From: CAVSRC01 sp963830205
GTDB lineage: Bacteria; Pseudomonadota; Alphaproteobacteria; Rhizobiales; Kaistiaceae
NCBI GenBank assembly: GCA_963830205.1
Contig: CAWHLP010000039.1
Coordinates: 47,227-111,226 of the forward strand
Direction of reading: 5' to 3'
Length of the DNA: 64,000 nucleotides
Within the stretch, counting starts at the first letter, position 1. Each line of letters starts with the position of its first letter. The position numbers and the translations under genes are program-made. Positions 8,013-17,557 of the stretch are shown in pieces. The notes under the pieces were generated by a model that worked only from the letters and a program-made list of their open reading frames with translations, was not told the origin of the DNA and made no database searches.

Positions 8013-9233
8013 CATATCGGAGTTGACGAGGGGCAACGGCGCGGCCTCGGCCACCGGCGCATCGGCCGCTGCGGCGATGCCGTGCTCTGCCGGCACCGGC
8101 ACGCGGCCGCGCTGCAGCAGGTAGACGGTGAGGAGGGTGAAGCCGACGGCGATGGCGATCGGCAGCGCCTCCGGCCCGAACAGGTCGACCAGGTAGCCGA
8201 CCGGCGTCGAGCCGACGATCGAGCCGGCCGAATAGGCCATGGCGAAGCCGGTGGAGATCACGGCGAGCTTCTGGCCGCGGAAGTCCTGGCCGATGAGCAC
8301 GACGCCCAGCGTATAGATGCCGGAGATGGTGCCGCCGGCCAGGAACAGCACCGGCTCGGCCATCAGTGTGTGGCCCATCGCCAGCGGCAGGGCAAAGCTG
8401 GCGAGCGCCGCCACCACCGAGCAGAGGAGCAGCGTGATGGTGCGGCCATAGCGGTCGGCCATCCAGCCGAGGCCGACCACCAGTACCGCTTCGCCCAGGC
8501 TGAAGACCGCCACCAGCCGCGCCGCTTCCGCGTCGCCGAGGCCGTGGGCAAGGCCGTAGAGCGGCAGCAGGCTCTGCATCGCCGTCTCGCCGATGCCGCC
8601 GAGAAAGCCGGCGACGATCAGCCCGCCGGCCGCCGACAGAGCGAGCTTCAAGGTGTGGGCGTCGCCGTTGTCTTCTTCCTCTTCGGCTTCGCCCACCGCC
8701 GGGCGGATCATCAGCGCGATGAGGACGCCGGCCGCCAGCGGCGCCATGGCGACATAGAGCGGCAGATGTCCGGTGACGCCAACGCCGCCCAGCACCAGCG
8801 GGCCGATGAACTGGCAGGTGGCGTAGAGCGTGCCCGAGGCGCCGATGATGCGCCCGCGGTGGCGGTCGTCGACGACGCCGTTCAACCAGATTTCGGTGGT
8901 CGTCCATAGCGCCGCGAAGCAGGCGCCCATGACGAAGCGGGCGGCGAACCAGACGACGAGATTGTCGGCGACAAGGATCGCAGCGAAGGAGGCGAGCGAG
9001 ATGGCGAACATCGCCGCCACGATCCAGCGCACGCCGAAGCGAGCGATGAGCCGCGGCAGGATTGGCCCGACCACCAGGATGCCGGCACCGGCGAGCGAGG
9101 CGTTGAGGCCGATCAGCCAGGTCGACAGCCCATGCTTCTCCAGCGCCAGCGAGAAGAAGGGATAGGAATAGCCGTAGAGCAGCGCTTCGGCGCCGATCAG
9201 CGACAGGACGCCGGCGACCCGCCAGAGCTTCAT
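7809..9233 (-). CDS. MFS transporter with long soluble C-tail
   Basis: 474 residues. Twelve hydrophobic segments span about 5-395 (starting VAGVLSLIGAEALLYGYSY), with the MFS loop motif DRHRGRIIG and a cytoplasmic acidic loop EAEEEEDNGD near residue 190. It resembles the YcaD-like group of drug/metabolite transporters; substrate unknown. The final ~80 residues are a charged, non-membrane tail, of which the last 67 are encoded antisense to the end of adenine deaminase. That tail is unusual and may result from a lost stop or frameshift. Convergent with ade. Confidence 0.85.
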   Translation of the reverse strand: MKLWRVAGVLSLIGAEALLYGYSYPFFSLALEKHGLSTWLIGLNASLAGAGILVVGPILPRLIARFGVRWIVAAMFAISLASFAAILVADNLVVWFAARFVMGACFAALWTTTEIWLNGVVDDRHRGRIIGASGTLYATCQFIGPLVLGGVGVTGHLPLYVAMAPLAAGVLIALMIRPAVGEAEEEEDNGDAHTLKLALSAAGGLIVAGFLGGIGETAMQSLLPLYGLAHGLGDAEAARLVAVFSLGEAVLVVGLGWMADRYGRTITLLLCSVVAALASFALPLAMGHTLMAEPVLFLAGGTISGIYTLGVVLIGQDFRGQKLAVISTGFAMAYSAGSIVGSTPVGYLVDLFGPEALPIAIAVGFTLLTVYLLQRGRVPVPAEHGIAAAADAPVAEAAPLPLVNSDMSFLHQLEAVDVEEPEIGDLHVRNDREWQESNLEEWFRQRAAEIGRRAAERHQTSVNRLEGLETHQAG

Positions 9234-9257
9234 GTCGAGAGCCCCGAAAGCCGTTCG

Positions 9258-9332
9258 TTCCCGCGAAGGCGGGAACCCGGGCAGGATTCGCCGCGGGGCA
9301 AGTCCGGCCTGGATGCCCGCCCGGAGGCGGGC
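9258..9332. repeat. Double-hairpin palindromic repeat (alphaproteobacterial type)
   Basis: Two perfect hairpins: TTCCCGC-GAAG-GCGGGAA (9258-9275) and GCCCGCC-CGGA-GGCGGGC (9315-9332). Between them GAACCCGGGCAG is loosely complementary to CTGGATGCCCGC, so the unit folds as one larger imperfect palindrome. Intergenic repeats beginning with a TTCCCGCGAAGGCGGGAA-type hairpin are frequent in alphaproteobacteria. It lies between the SET-domain gene and the MFS gene, both on the minus strand, and may also attenuate transcription. Confidence 0.7.
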
Positions 9333-9363
9333 GTGAACGGAGTGGTTTGGCGCACGCTGGTGC

Positions 9364-9777
9364 CTAGATCATGCACTGCGGTTCGGCGCACCAGCAGCTT
9401 TTGCCTTCCGGCACCAGGTTGAAAGTGCGGTAGTCGGCGGTGATCTCCTCGCCCGGTGCGATGTCGCGCGTCGCATAGACGTAGAGCTGGTCCTCGACGC
9501 GCGCGTTCGGACGGCACGAGTGGTTGAGGTAGTCGACGCCCTCCGGCTCCCACATTGGCAGCAGGCAGAGCAGCTTTGTGCCCTCGAGCTTCAGGTGCAC
9601 CGACTGGCGCCACCAGTAGTCGTCGAGCTTGTCCTTCTCGGTGAGGTCGACAACCACCGACTTGCCGTCGAAGAAGCCGATCAGGCTGTCCTTCGGGATC
9701 GGCCCGGTCGCATAGATCGCCTTGTGATCCTCGGAGATCTCGCGCACCTCGAGGAAATCGAAGTTGGTGTAGCTCAT
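9364..9777 (-). CDS. SET-domain protein with post-SET cysteine cluster
   Basis: 137 residues, a minimal SET domain. Seen: an N-terminal IYATGPIPKDSLIGFFDGK strand set; the pseudoknot motif VDYLNHSCRPNA (NHSC binds S-adenosylmethionine); GEEITADYRTF, where the Tyr aligns with the catalytic Tyr; and a C-terminal CWCAEPQC cluster, the CxCx4C post-SET zinc motif. Such proteins are lysine methyltransferases in eukaryotes; bacterial substrates are mostly unknown. Its ATG overlaps the stop of the upstream 327-residue gene by 4 bases, so the two proteins are probably made together. Confidence 0.85.
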   Translation of the reverse strand: MSYTNFDFLEVREISEDHKAIYATGPIPKDSLIGFFDGKSVVVDLTEKDKLDDYWWRQSVHLKLEGTKLLCLLPMWEPEGVDYLNHSCRPNARVEDQLYVYATRDIAPGEEITADYRTFNLVPEGKSCWCAEPQCMI

Positions 9778-10757
9778 GCCGCGAACCCTTCCGCGTCGAA
9801 CGCCCCTTCGAGCAAGGGCACCCCGCCTGACTGCCCGTCCCGTCCGGGCACGTAGGGTTGTCCGTCAAAAAGGTTAGCCGACCATTTCTCGGTCAGGCGC
9901 TGGGCATAGATCACCGGCATCTCGTGGACGTGCGGGCACTTCTCCAGTTCCGCGAAGACCGGATCGTTGTGGGCGGCGATCCAGTGCCGGCGGTCGTCGG
10001 AGAGATGCACGCCGCGCGACGGGTCGCGGGCGACGCGGCTGTAGTTGGTGATCGTCGTCGCCGACATGTTCTGCCAGGCGATGACGCACTTCTTGAAGAG
10101 CAGCTCGACCGCGTCGCGGTCGTGGACCATCTCGTGCGGCGCGCGCCCCCAGGCCTTGATCGCCTGGTCGTGCACCAGCCGGGCGAAGGCGAAGGCGTCC
10201 GAGGTGGTGTTGACGGCGGTGAAGGGGGCGCTCAGCGAGGGATCGTAGAGCGGGTCCTTGGGGTCGCCGGCGTGGCGAGAGAAGGCGACCGAGAAGAACT
10301 CGTAGGCCGTCATCTGGCCGGTCACCGGGCAGATGACGTCGATGGCATGGGCGAGCGTCCTGCCGCCGATCAGCGCTGCCACGTCGTCCGTCTGGCCGGC
10401 CTCGCGCATCGCTTCGCCCAGCGCCTGGAGCTCCTCGGCCGCCGTCCGGTAGCGGGCTTCGTCATGGACCAGGAGGGCGAGGAAGCCGGTCTTGCGCTCT
10501 TCGGCGACCTCGCGCCGGAAGCGGGCGAAGGCCGCGGCATATTCGGCGCCGTTGCGGAAGTGGGCGACCAGGTAGCGGCCGAGCTTGAACTCGCGCCGGC
10601 CGGCGGAGCAGTGCAGGCCGTGATGCAGCCAGTCTTCGAAGACATCGGGTTTGGCCGCGTGGAACGGACACCGGCCGGCCGCAGCAGGGCCAACCCCCAT
10701 GCCCGCGGGAGCACGGGCTTCCGCGAACGGCGCCGCGGGCGCCTCTGCGAGACTCAT
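9774..10757 (-). CDS. Conserved-looking protein of unknown function, coupled to SET gene
   Basis: 327 residues, no family recognised. After an Ala/Pro-rich N-terminus there is GRCPFHAAKPDVFEDW, then HHGLHCSAGRREFKLGRY. The body is soluble, mainly helical and rich in His, Trp and Asp. Blocks such as HAIDVICPVTGQMTAYEFF and HEMVHDRDAVELLFKKC contain clustered His/Cys/Asp that could bind a metal (inference). No signal peptide or membrane helix. It precedes and overlaps the SET-domain gene, making it a candidate partner or substrate. A TTAA-N7-TCAAC motif lies ~66 bases upstream. Confidence 0.7.
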   Translation of the reverse strand: MSLAEAPAAPFAEARAPAGMGVGPAAAGRCPFHAAKPDVFEDWLHHGLHCSAGRREFKLGRYLVAHFRNGAEYAAAFARFRREVAEERKTGFLALLVHDEARYRTAAEELQALGEAMREAGQTDDVAALIGGRTLAHAIDVICPVTGQMTAYEFFSVAFSRHAGDPKDPLYDPSLSAPFTAVNTTSDAFAFARLVHDQAIKAWGRAPHEMVHDRDAVELLFKKCVIAWQNMSATTITNYSRVARDPSRGVHLSDDRRHWIAAHNDPVFAELEKCPHVHEMPVIYAQRLTEKWSANLFDGQPYVPGRDGQSGGVPLLEGAFDAEGFAA

Positions 10758-10822
10758 GACTGCCTCCTCGTACGCATACTCAACAAATACTTAACCGCCG
10801 CAGTGAGAAGTAGGCGGTGCAA

Positions 10823-10838
10823 TTAACCGTTTGTCAAC
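10823..10838 (+). promoter_or_regulatory. Candidate CtrA box (TTAA-N7-TCAAC)
   Basis: One base away from the CtrA consensus TTAA-N7-TTAAC. It lies about 66 bp before the start codon of the 327-residue unknown gene on the minus strand. Assignment rests on motif and on the alphaproteobacterial context only. Confidence 0.4.
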
Positions 10839-11117
10839 CAAAGGGAGGCCGACAGAAGCTGGCTCAGGGTCTTGAGACGGAGAAATTATCCTTTTGGAAC
10901 TAAGCGTTAACCATAGGAAAGAAGAGTCGTTCTAAGTCCACCGGGACGGGGCGCCATGCGGCGGTCCCGAACGGCAGTCACGACCGGGCCGCTCCGCCAA
11001 GTAGAAATTCGGCAGAAACGCTGAATAGAATGGATCGATGCGGAGCGAATTGCAGCTGCAACCCAGAATAGGGAACGCAACCTCCAGATATGCTCATCGG
11101 CGCATGCGCCACACAGC

Positions 11118-11133
11118 TTAAGCAGCCGTAAAC
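11118..11133 (+). promoter_or_regulatory. Candidate CtrA box (TTAA-N7-TAAAC)
   Basis: One base away from the consensus TTAA-N7-TTAAC, about 75 bp before the start of the first GGDEF-EAL gene. CtrA commonly controls cyclic-di-GMP and cell-cycle genes in this class of bacteria; control here is inference. Confidence 0.4.
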
Positions 11134-11208
11134 AAACCCATTAAAACTATTGCAATGTCAGCTTGCCACGGTGCCTGTTCAATCGGTGGCATCACGGGAA
11201 GCTCAGCC

Positions 11209-13407
11209 ATGGCAAAGGCACTGACCGGCCGGATCACGCTCAATCTTGTGGCGGGCATCGTCATCACCGTGCTGACCGTCGTGGTCACCATTTCGTGGAT
11301 GGCCTACAAGCACAACCAGCAGGCCGCCCAGGGCACCCAGACCATGGTCGACGGCGGCCTCAAGGCGATGGGCAAGCGCCTGGCGCAGCTCGCCAACGAC
11401 TACGGCTGGTGGGAAGAGGCCTACGATGCCTACGTCCGCAAGGACGAGGAATGGATCGACGCCAATGTCGGCACCGGCATCACCGACACCGACATCGCCG
11501 ATCTTCTGGTGATCATTTCGCCCGCCGGCAAGGTCGATCACCAGTGGATCACCGACGCCACCAAGGACACCGTCGGCGAGATCATCTCGCCCGACGCGCT
11601 TGCCGCCATCCGCAAGGTCGCCGCCAGCCTGCCGGTCGAAAACCTTGCCGGCGTCAGCAGCATCTATGTCGACACGCCATCAGTGCCGATGATGATCGCC
11701 ATCCAGCACCTGGCGCCGGTCTCCAAGGCTGCCGAGGTCAAGAACACCGACCTGCCGATCATCGTCTTCGGCCAGTACCTCGGCAAGAGCCGCCTGCACG
11801 ATCTCGGCCGCTCCTTCCTGATCGACGACCTGCAGTTCGCCCGCAAGGACGAGCCGAGGCTCAGCCACGTTGCAGTGAGCGACATCACGGGCAAGGACGT
11901 CGGCGTGGTGGCGTGGACGCCGCCGACCCCTGGCAACGCGCTCCTGCGCAGCGCACTGCTGCCGGTCGGCATCGCGCTGACACTCTTCTGCGTGGTGGCG
12001 CTGACCACCGCCTTCGGCGCCCGCAAGATGGCGATCGCACTCACCGACAGCGAGCGCGAGGCGGTGACGGCGGCGCGCACCGACGCGATGACCAGTCTGA
12101 TGAACCGCGCCGGCTTCACCGAGATGCTGGAGTCGGAGTCCCATGCCGAGGCCTGCCGCAACGGCACGCTGGCGGTCATCTATCTCGACGTCAACGGTTT
12201 CAAGACGGTCAATGATTCGATCGGCCACAACGGCGGCGATGCGCTGGTGCGGGCGCTGGCCACGCGCCTCGGCCGCGTGCTGCCGCCGGGGGCGACGCTC
12301 GCCCGCATCGGCGGCGACGAATTCGCCATCGCGCTGATCGCCGACAACGTCGTTGCCGCCACCTCGGCCGCGGCCGCCGCCGCGGCGCGCTCGCTCGACC
12401 AGCCCTTCACCATCTCCGGCTTCGAGTTCCACGTCACCGCCTCGGTCGGCTATGCGGTTGCCAGCGGGCGCGGCATCGAGCCCGGCGAACTGGTGCGCCG
12501 GGCCGACGTCGCCATGTATCACGCCAAGAACGGCGCCGAACGCGAGGCGGTCGCCTATCACGCGACGATGGAGACCGGCGCGCTCGAGCGCAAGCAGATC
12601 GAGGCGGGGCTCCGCCGCGCCATCGACAGCGGCAAGGAGCTCAGGGTCTGCTACCAGCCGATCGTGCGCGCCTCCGATCTGTCGATCGTTGGCTTCGAGG
12701 CGCTGGCCCGCTGGGAGTCGGCCGAGTTCGGCTCGGTCTCGCCGGCGGTGTTCATTCCCGTCGCCGAGGAGACCGGCCTGATCCACGACATCGGCCGCTT
12801 CGTCCTCGACCAGGCATGCCGTGATCTCATCCGCTGGCCGGGCTATCGCATGGCGATCAACGTCTCGCCGGCGCAGCTGCGCGACCCCAATTTCGCCAGT
12901 GACCTCGGCGCCATCGTCCGCAGCCACGGCCTCGCCCCCGATCGCTTCGAGCTGGAGCTGACCGAGGGCATCCTGGTCAACAACCCGACCATCGCCAAGC
13001 GCAAGCTGGCCATGCTCAAGGAATACGGCTTCACGCTCGCCCTCGACGATTTCGGCACCGGCTTCTCCTCGATCGGCTACCTCCGCCAGTTCCCCTTCGA
13101 CATCCTCAAGGTGGACCGTTCGTTCGTGCGCGACATCGGCATGAACGCCGCCGCCAATGCGCTCATCCAGTCGCTGGTCTCGCTCGGCGATGCCCTCGGC
13201 CTCTCGGTGATTGCCGAAGGTATCGAGAACGAGGACCAGCTCAAGCTGCTGCGCCTCATCCAGTGCGAATTCGTCCAGGGCTTCATGATCAGCCGTCCGG
13301 TCGCGGCCGACGAGATCGATGACCTCATCGTGGCGGCCGAGGGACGCAACGGCGCCCCTCCCGGCGCCGGCCGGATGGTCGACCGCAGGGTGGCTGCCAA
13401 GACCTGA
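11209..13407 (+). CDS. CHASE4-GGDEF-EAL cyclic-di-GMP turnover protein, both motifs intact
   Basis: 732 residues. TM helix at about 10-30, then a periplasmic CHASE4-like sensor (LANDYGWWEEAYDAYV is typical), a second TM at about 243-262, a GGDEF domain with the intact motif GGDEF at 368-372, and an EAL domain with EAL at 497-499. The EAL domain also has the metal-binding blocks ELTEGIL and ALDDFGTGFSS. It can therefore be either a cyclase or a phosphodiesterase for cyclic-di-GMP. The start at 11209 was chosen over 11155 because only the later ATG has a purine-rich site (GGGAAG) before it. A second copy with the same architecture follows 92 bases downstream. Confidence 0.92.
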   Translation: MAKALTGRITLNLVAGIVITVLTVVVTISWMAYKHNQQAAQGTQTMVDGGLKAMGKRLAQLANDYGWWEEAYDAYVRKDEEWIDANVGTGITDTDIADLLVIISPAGKVDHQWITDATKDTVGEIISPDALAAIRKVAASLPVENLAGVSSIYVDTPSVPMMIAIQHLAPVSKAAEVKNTDLPIIVFGQYLGKSRLHDLGRSFLIDDLQFARKDEPRLSHVAVSDITGKDVGVVAWTPPTPGNALLRSALLPVGIALTLFCVVALTTAFGARKMAIALTDSEREAVTAARTDAMTSLMNRAGFTEMLESESHAEACRNGTLAVIYLDVNGFKTVNDSIGHNGGDALVRALATRLGRVLPPGATLARIGGDEFAIALIADNVVAATSAAAAAAARSLDQPFTISGFEFHVTASVGYAVASGRGIEPGELVRRADVAMYHAKNGAEREAVAYHATMETGALERKQIEAGLRRAIDSGKELRVCYQPIVRASDLSIVGFEALARWESAEFGSVSPAVFIPVAEETGLIHDIGRFVLDQACRDLIRWPGYRMAINVSPAQLRDPNFASDLGAIVRSHGLAPDRFELELTEGILVNNPTIAKRKLAMLKEYGFTLALDDFGTGFSSIGYLRQFPFDILKVDRSFVRDIGMNAAANALIQSLVSLGDALGLSVIAEGIENEDQLKLLRLIQCEFVQGFMISRPVAADEIDDLIVAAEGRNGAPPGAGRMVDRRVAAKT

Positions 13408-13428
13408 GCATCGGCAATAAGGGGTTGA

Positions 13429-13442
13429 TTAACCAAGGTTAA
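13429..13442. promoter_or_regulatory. TTAACC-AA-GGTTAA inverted repeat
   Basis: A 14-bp dyad with 6-bp arms between the two GGDEF-EAL genes. It contains two TTAA words spaced by six bases, one short of the CtrA spacing, so it may be a degenerate CtrA site or the operator of another regulator. It sits 58 bp before the downstream start codon. Confidence 0.4.
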
Positions 13443-13499
13443 GCCGCCGGCATCCGTATTTCATGCAAGCTTAACGCCCCTCGATCGAAGCTGCGCGCG

Positions 13500-15707
13500 A
13501 TGACCTTTTCGCGCCGCGCTTTCCACAGCTTGCAGGTCGGGCGCCCGGATATCCGGTTTGCGCTCAGCATCGTATTGCCCGCGCTGATCATCCTCGCCGT
13601 CACCATCTCGACGCTGATCCTGGCGCTGAACGAGATCGCCAGCGAGGTCAACCGCACGGCGCTGTCGGTGACCGAGCACGTGGTCGAGGGCGCGGTCCAG
13701 GCAACACTGCGTCATATGGCCAATACCCATGGCGACTACGCCATCTGGGATGATGCCGCCCGCAAGCTCTACGGCAAGGTCGATCAGGGCTTCGTCGACG
13801 ACTCGTTCGTCTCCTCGACGCAGGATCCGATCTTCTTCGACACCGCCTACCTGCTCGACCCGGACGGCACCACGGTGTTCGCCTACCGCGACGGCGCCGC
13901 CGTCACCACGCCGCCGGCGGAAGCTTTCGGACCATCATTGAGCCGGCTGCTGCAGGCGACGGCAGGCGCCAGCGGGACGGAGGCCCGCAGCGCGCTGGTG
14001 CAGGGCACCTGGGGACCGATGGTCATGGCGCTCGGGCCGGTCGTGCCGTTCTCCCAGGACATCCCCGTTCCGGAACACAAGCGGATCCTCATCCTTGCCA
14101 AGTCGCTGAACCAGAAGGCCATCAGCCAGCTGTCGCAGGACTACCTGATGCCGGGCTTGGCCCTGGCCACCCCTGCGGTGCTGGCGAGCGAGAAGGCTGC
14201 CATTCCGCTCATCGACGCGGATGGCAGGACCATCGCTGCCCTCACTTGGGAGGTGTCGATGCCCGGCAGCGAGGCACTGGCCCGGCTGAACCCGCGTGTG
14301 CTCGGCATGCTCGGCGCGCTCGCCATAACCATGCTGGCGCTGATCGCCGTCGCCGCGCGGGGCTTCGCGCGGCTGCACCGGGGCGAGGTGCTGGCGCGTC
14401 ATGCCGCCACGCACGATGCGCTCAGCGGCCTGCCCAATCGCGCTGCCTTGCTCGGCCGCCTCCAGCGCGCCGTCGACGAACGCCACGGCGACGACAACCT
14501 CGCCCTTGTCTGCGTCGATCTCGATGGCATCGAAGAGGTCAACGATGCCTACGGCCACGACATCGGCGACCTGCTGCTGCGCAAGGTGGCTGCCGGCTTC
14601 CAGACCCTGACCGCCAAATGCTACCTGGTTCGCGTCGGCGGTGGAGAATTCGCCGTCGTCGTCGACAAGCCCCAGGCAACCGAGCGGGCCAACGAACTGG
14701 GCGAGCGGCTGGTTCGCTTCTTCGCCAAGCCCTTCGACATCGGCGGCCGCGTCATCTCCGTCGGCGCCAGCGTGGGCATTGTCCTGGTCGACCGCGGCGG
14801 CATCGCGGCGGAGGAGGTGATGCGTCGCGGTGACGTCGCCCTCTATCAGGCAAGGCAGGAAGGTCGCAATCGCGTCTGCATGTTCGACGACTCCATCGAT
14901 TTGCAGCGCCGCAAGCGCCTCGAGATTTCCGGCTACCTACGGGGCGCGCTCGCCGTCGATGCGCTGACCATGTTCTATCAGCCGGTCTACGGCGCCCACG
15001 ATGGCGCCATCATCAGCGCCGAGGCGCTGATCCGCTGGCCGCGCGGAGAGAATGTCAGGCCGATCTCGCCGGCCGAGTTCATTCCGATTGCCGAGGAGAC
15101 CGGGGTGATCGACGAACTCGGCATGTGGACGCTGCGCCGTGCATGCCGGGACGCCGTCGCCTGGCCCGGCCTCAAGGTCTCGGTGAACGTCTCGCCGGCG
15201 CAGTTCTCGAACCCGAATCTCGCGGCATCCATCGCCGCCGTGCTCAAGGAGACCGGCTTCCCGGCCGAGCGCCTGGAGATCGAGGTGACGGAAACCTATC
15301 TCGTCGCCCATCCCGAGCAGGCACGGCGGGCGATCGATTCGATCCGCGCCCTCGGCATCACCGTGGCGCTCGATGACTTCGGCGTCGGCTATTCGAGCAT
15401 CGGCTACCTGCGCAGCTTCGCCTTCGACAAGCTCAAGCTCGACCGCTCCCTGATCGCCGGCATCGACCGCGATCCACGCGCCCAGAAGCTGGTCCAGGCC
15501 ACCATTGCCCTGGCCGACTCCCTTGACCTCACCGTCACGGCGGAGGGCGTCGAGACCGAGGAGGAGGCGGCGATCCTGAGGATCGCGGGCTGCGACGCCT
15601 TCCAGGGCTTCTTCTTCGGCCGGCCGGCGCCGGCCGCCGAGTTGACGGCACTGCTCGGCGTCGATGCCCGGCTCAGCGCCGCCGCCCGCCCGCGGCGCCT
15701 GGCCTGA
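13500..15707 (+). CDS. CHASE4-GGDEF-EAL protein with degenerate GGDEF (GGGEF)
   Basis: 735 residues and paralogous to the gene before it. TM at about 20-42, periplasmic CHASE4-like domain (ANTHGDYAIWDDAARKLY), TM at about 268-288, then GGDEF and EAL domains. The cyclase signature reads GGGEF at 380-384, so the acidic metal and catalytic residue at position three is missing and cyclase activity is doubtful. The EAL domain looks complete (EAL at 508-510, EVTETYL, ALDDFGVGYSS), so this is likely a phosphodiesterase with a regulatory GGDEF domain (inference). No good ribosome-binding site is visible before the ATG. Confidence 0.9.
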   Translation: MTFSRRAFHSLQVGRPDIRFALSIVLPALIILAVTISTLILALNEIASEVNRTALSVTEHVVEGAVQATLRHMANTHGDYAIWDDAARKLYGKVDQGFVDDSFVSSTQDPIFFDTAYLLDPDGTTVFAYRDGAAVTTPPAEAFGPSLSRLLQATAGASGTEARSALVQGTWGPMVMALGPVVPFSQDIPVPEHKRILILAKSLNQKAISQLSQDYLMPGLALATPAVLASEKAAIPLIDADGRTIAALTWEVSMPGSEALARLNPRVLGMLGALAITMLALIAVAARGFARLHRGEVLARHAATHDALSGLPNRAALLGRLQRAVDERHGDDNLALVCVDLDGIEEVNDAYGHDIGDLLLRKVAAGFQTLTAKCYLVRVGGGEFAVVVDKPQATERANELGERLVRFFAKPFDIGGRVISVGASVGIVLVDRGGIAAEEVMRRGDVALYQARQEGRNRVCMFDDSIDLQRRKRLEISGYLRGALAVDALTMFYQPVYGAHDGAIISAEALIRWPRGENVRPISPAEFIPIAEETGVIDELGMWTLRRACRDAVAWPGLKVSVNVSPAQFSNPNLAASIAAVLKETGFPAERLEIEVTETYLVAHPEQARRAIDSIRALGITVALDDFGVGYSSIGYLRSFAFDKLKLDRSLIAGIDRDPRAQKLVQATIALADSLDLTVTAEGVETEEEAAILRIAGCDAFQGFFFGRPAPAAELTALLGVDARLSAAARPRRLA

Positions 15708-15797
15708 TCCCGGCCTGCGCTGGACATTCGCCGCCAGCGGGGCCAAGTGAACGACGGGCGCCGCTGCCTCCTGCGCGGCGCCAACCCTGTAGGCAAG

Positions 15798-16835
<1,038 letters not shown>

Positions 16836-16839
<4 letters not shown>

Positions 16840-17555
16840 GGCTTCAGCACCAGCCGGTCGCCGGAGATCGAATAGCCCGACAGCGAATTGAGGAAGCTCA
16901 GGCCGAGCAGGCTCTGCTGCAACGCGCCCGGCGGAGCGACCAGCGCCTTGATGTCGTCGCGCGCGATGGTGCCGATGGTGAGGCGGTGGATCGTGATCGG
17001 CGCGGCGTGGATCATGCCGTTGGCGGTCTCGATCGGCATGCCGAAGTCGAGCCCCGCCGTGTCGATGCCGATCGCCGCCGCATCAGCCGGCGTCAGCGTC
17101 ACCAGGCTGGCGCCGGTATCGACCAGCAGCATCATCTGCACGCCGTCGACGCCGGCGCGCACGGCGAAGTGGCCGTCGCCGTTGCGCACGATGACGACGC
17201 TGCCGCTGCCCTGGCCGGCGAACTCGCCGCTGATCGGCATGCCCGGCACCAGGACGCCGAGCAGCCGCCCGCCGACGCCGACAAGCTCGATCCGATAGGC
17301 GTAAGCGCCGATGAGCACGACGAAGATCACCACCCAGCCGAGGATGCCGCGCACGACCTCGCGCCGGCGCATGCCGTGGCCGACCAGCGCCGAACCGACG
17401 AAAAGCAGGAGCACGACGAAATAGACCAGGCGGACGGGTCCGCCGGCGGACATGTCGAAGCCGAAGGACGGCGCCAGCAGCACCACCAGCGCCGCGACCC
17501 CGGCCGCGGCCAGCAGAAGCAGGACCCAGAAGAACAGGCGCGGCGGCTGGTGCAT
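16836..17555 (-). CDS. Membrane-anchored retropepsin-like aspartic protease (TIGR02281 type)
   Basis: 239 residues. Three hydrophobic helices at about 8-30, 41-60 and 68-88 are followed by an extracytoplasmic protease domain. Its active-site motif LLVDTGASLVTL (Asp146-Thr-Gly-Ala) is the clan AA single-lobe signature, so the enzyme should act as a dimer. The C-terminus SLLGLSFLNSLSGYSISGDRL also matches the family. Substrates of these alphaproteobacterial proteases are not generally known. Followed closely upstream by a DUF1289 gene on the same strand. Confidence 0.87.
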
Positions 17556-17557
17556 GG

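Larger units (their letters stand above)
10758..11208. other. Divergent intergenic region, 451 bp, AT-richer
   Basis: No convincing ORF. This region drives the minus-strand gene pair and the plus-strand cyclic-di-GMP gene. It is richer in A+T than the neighbouring genes and contains several TTAA words: TTAA-N7-TCAAC at 10823, TTAACCAT at 10907 and TTAA-N7-TAAAC at 11118. These resemble CtrA sites. An in-frame ATG at 11155 exists but has no ribosome-binding site; the start at 11209 is preferred. Confidence 0.6.

Noticed and set aside
9774..10757. Cytochrome P450 or peroxidase identity for the 327-residue protein because of GRCPFHA near the start
   Set aside because: That motif alone also occurs in P450 and catalase-peroxidase leaders, but no haem-binding Cys loop or ExxR motif follows.
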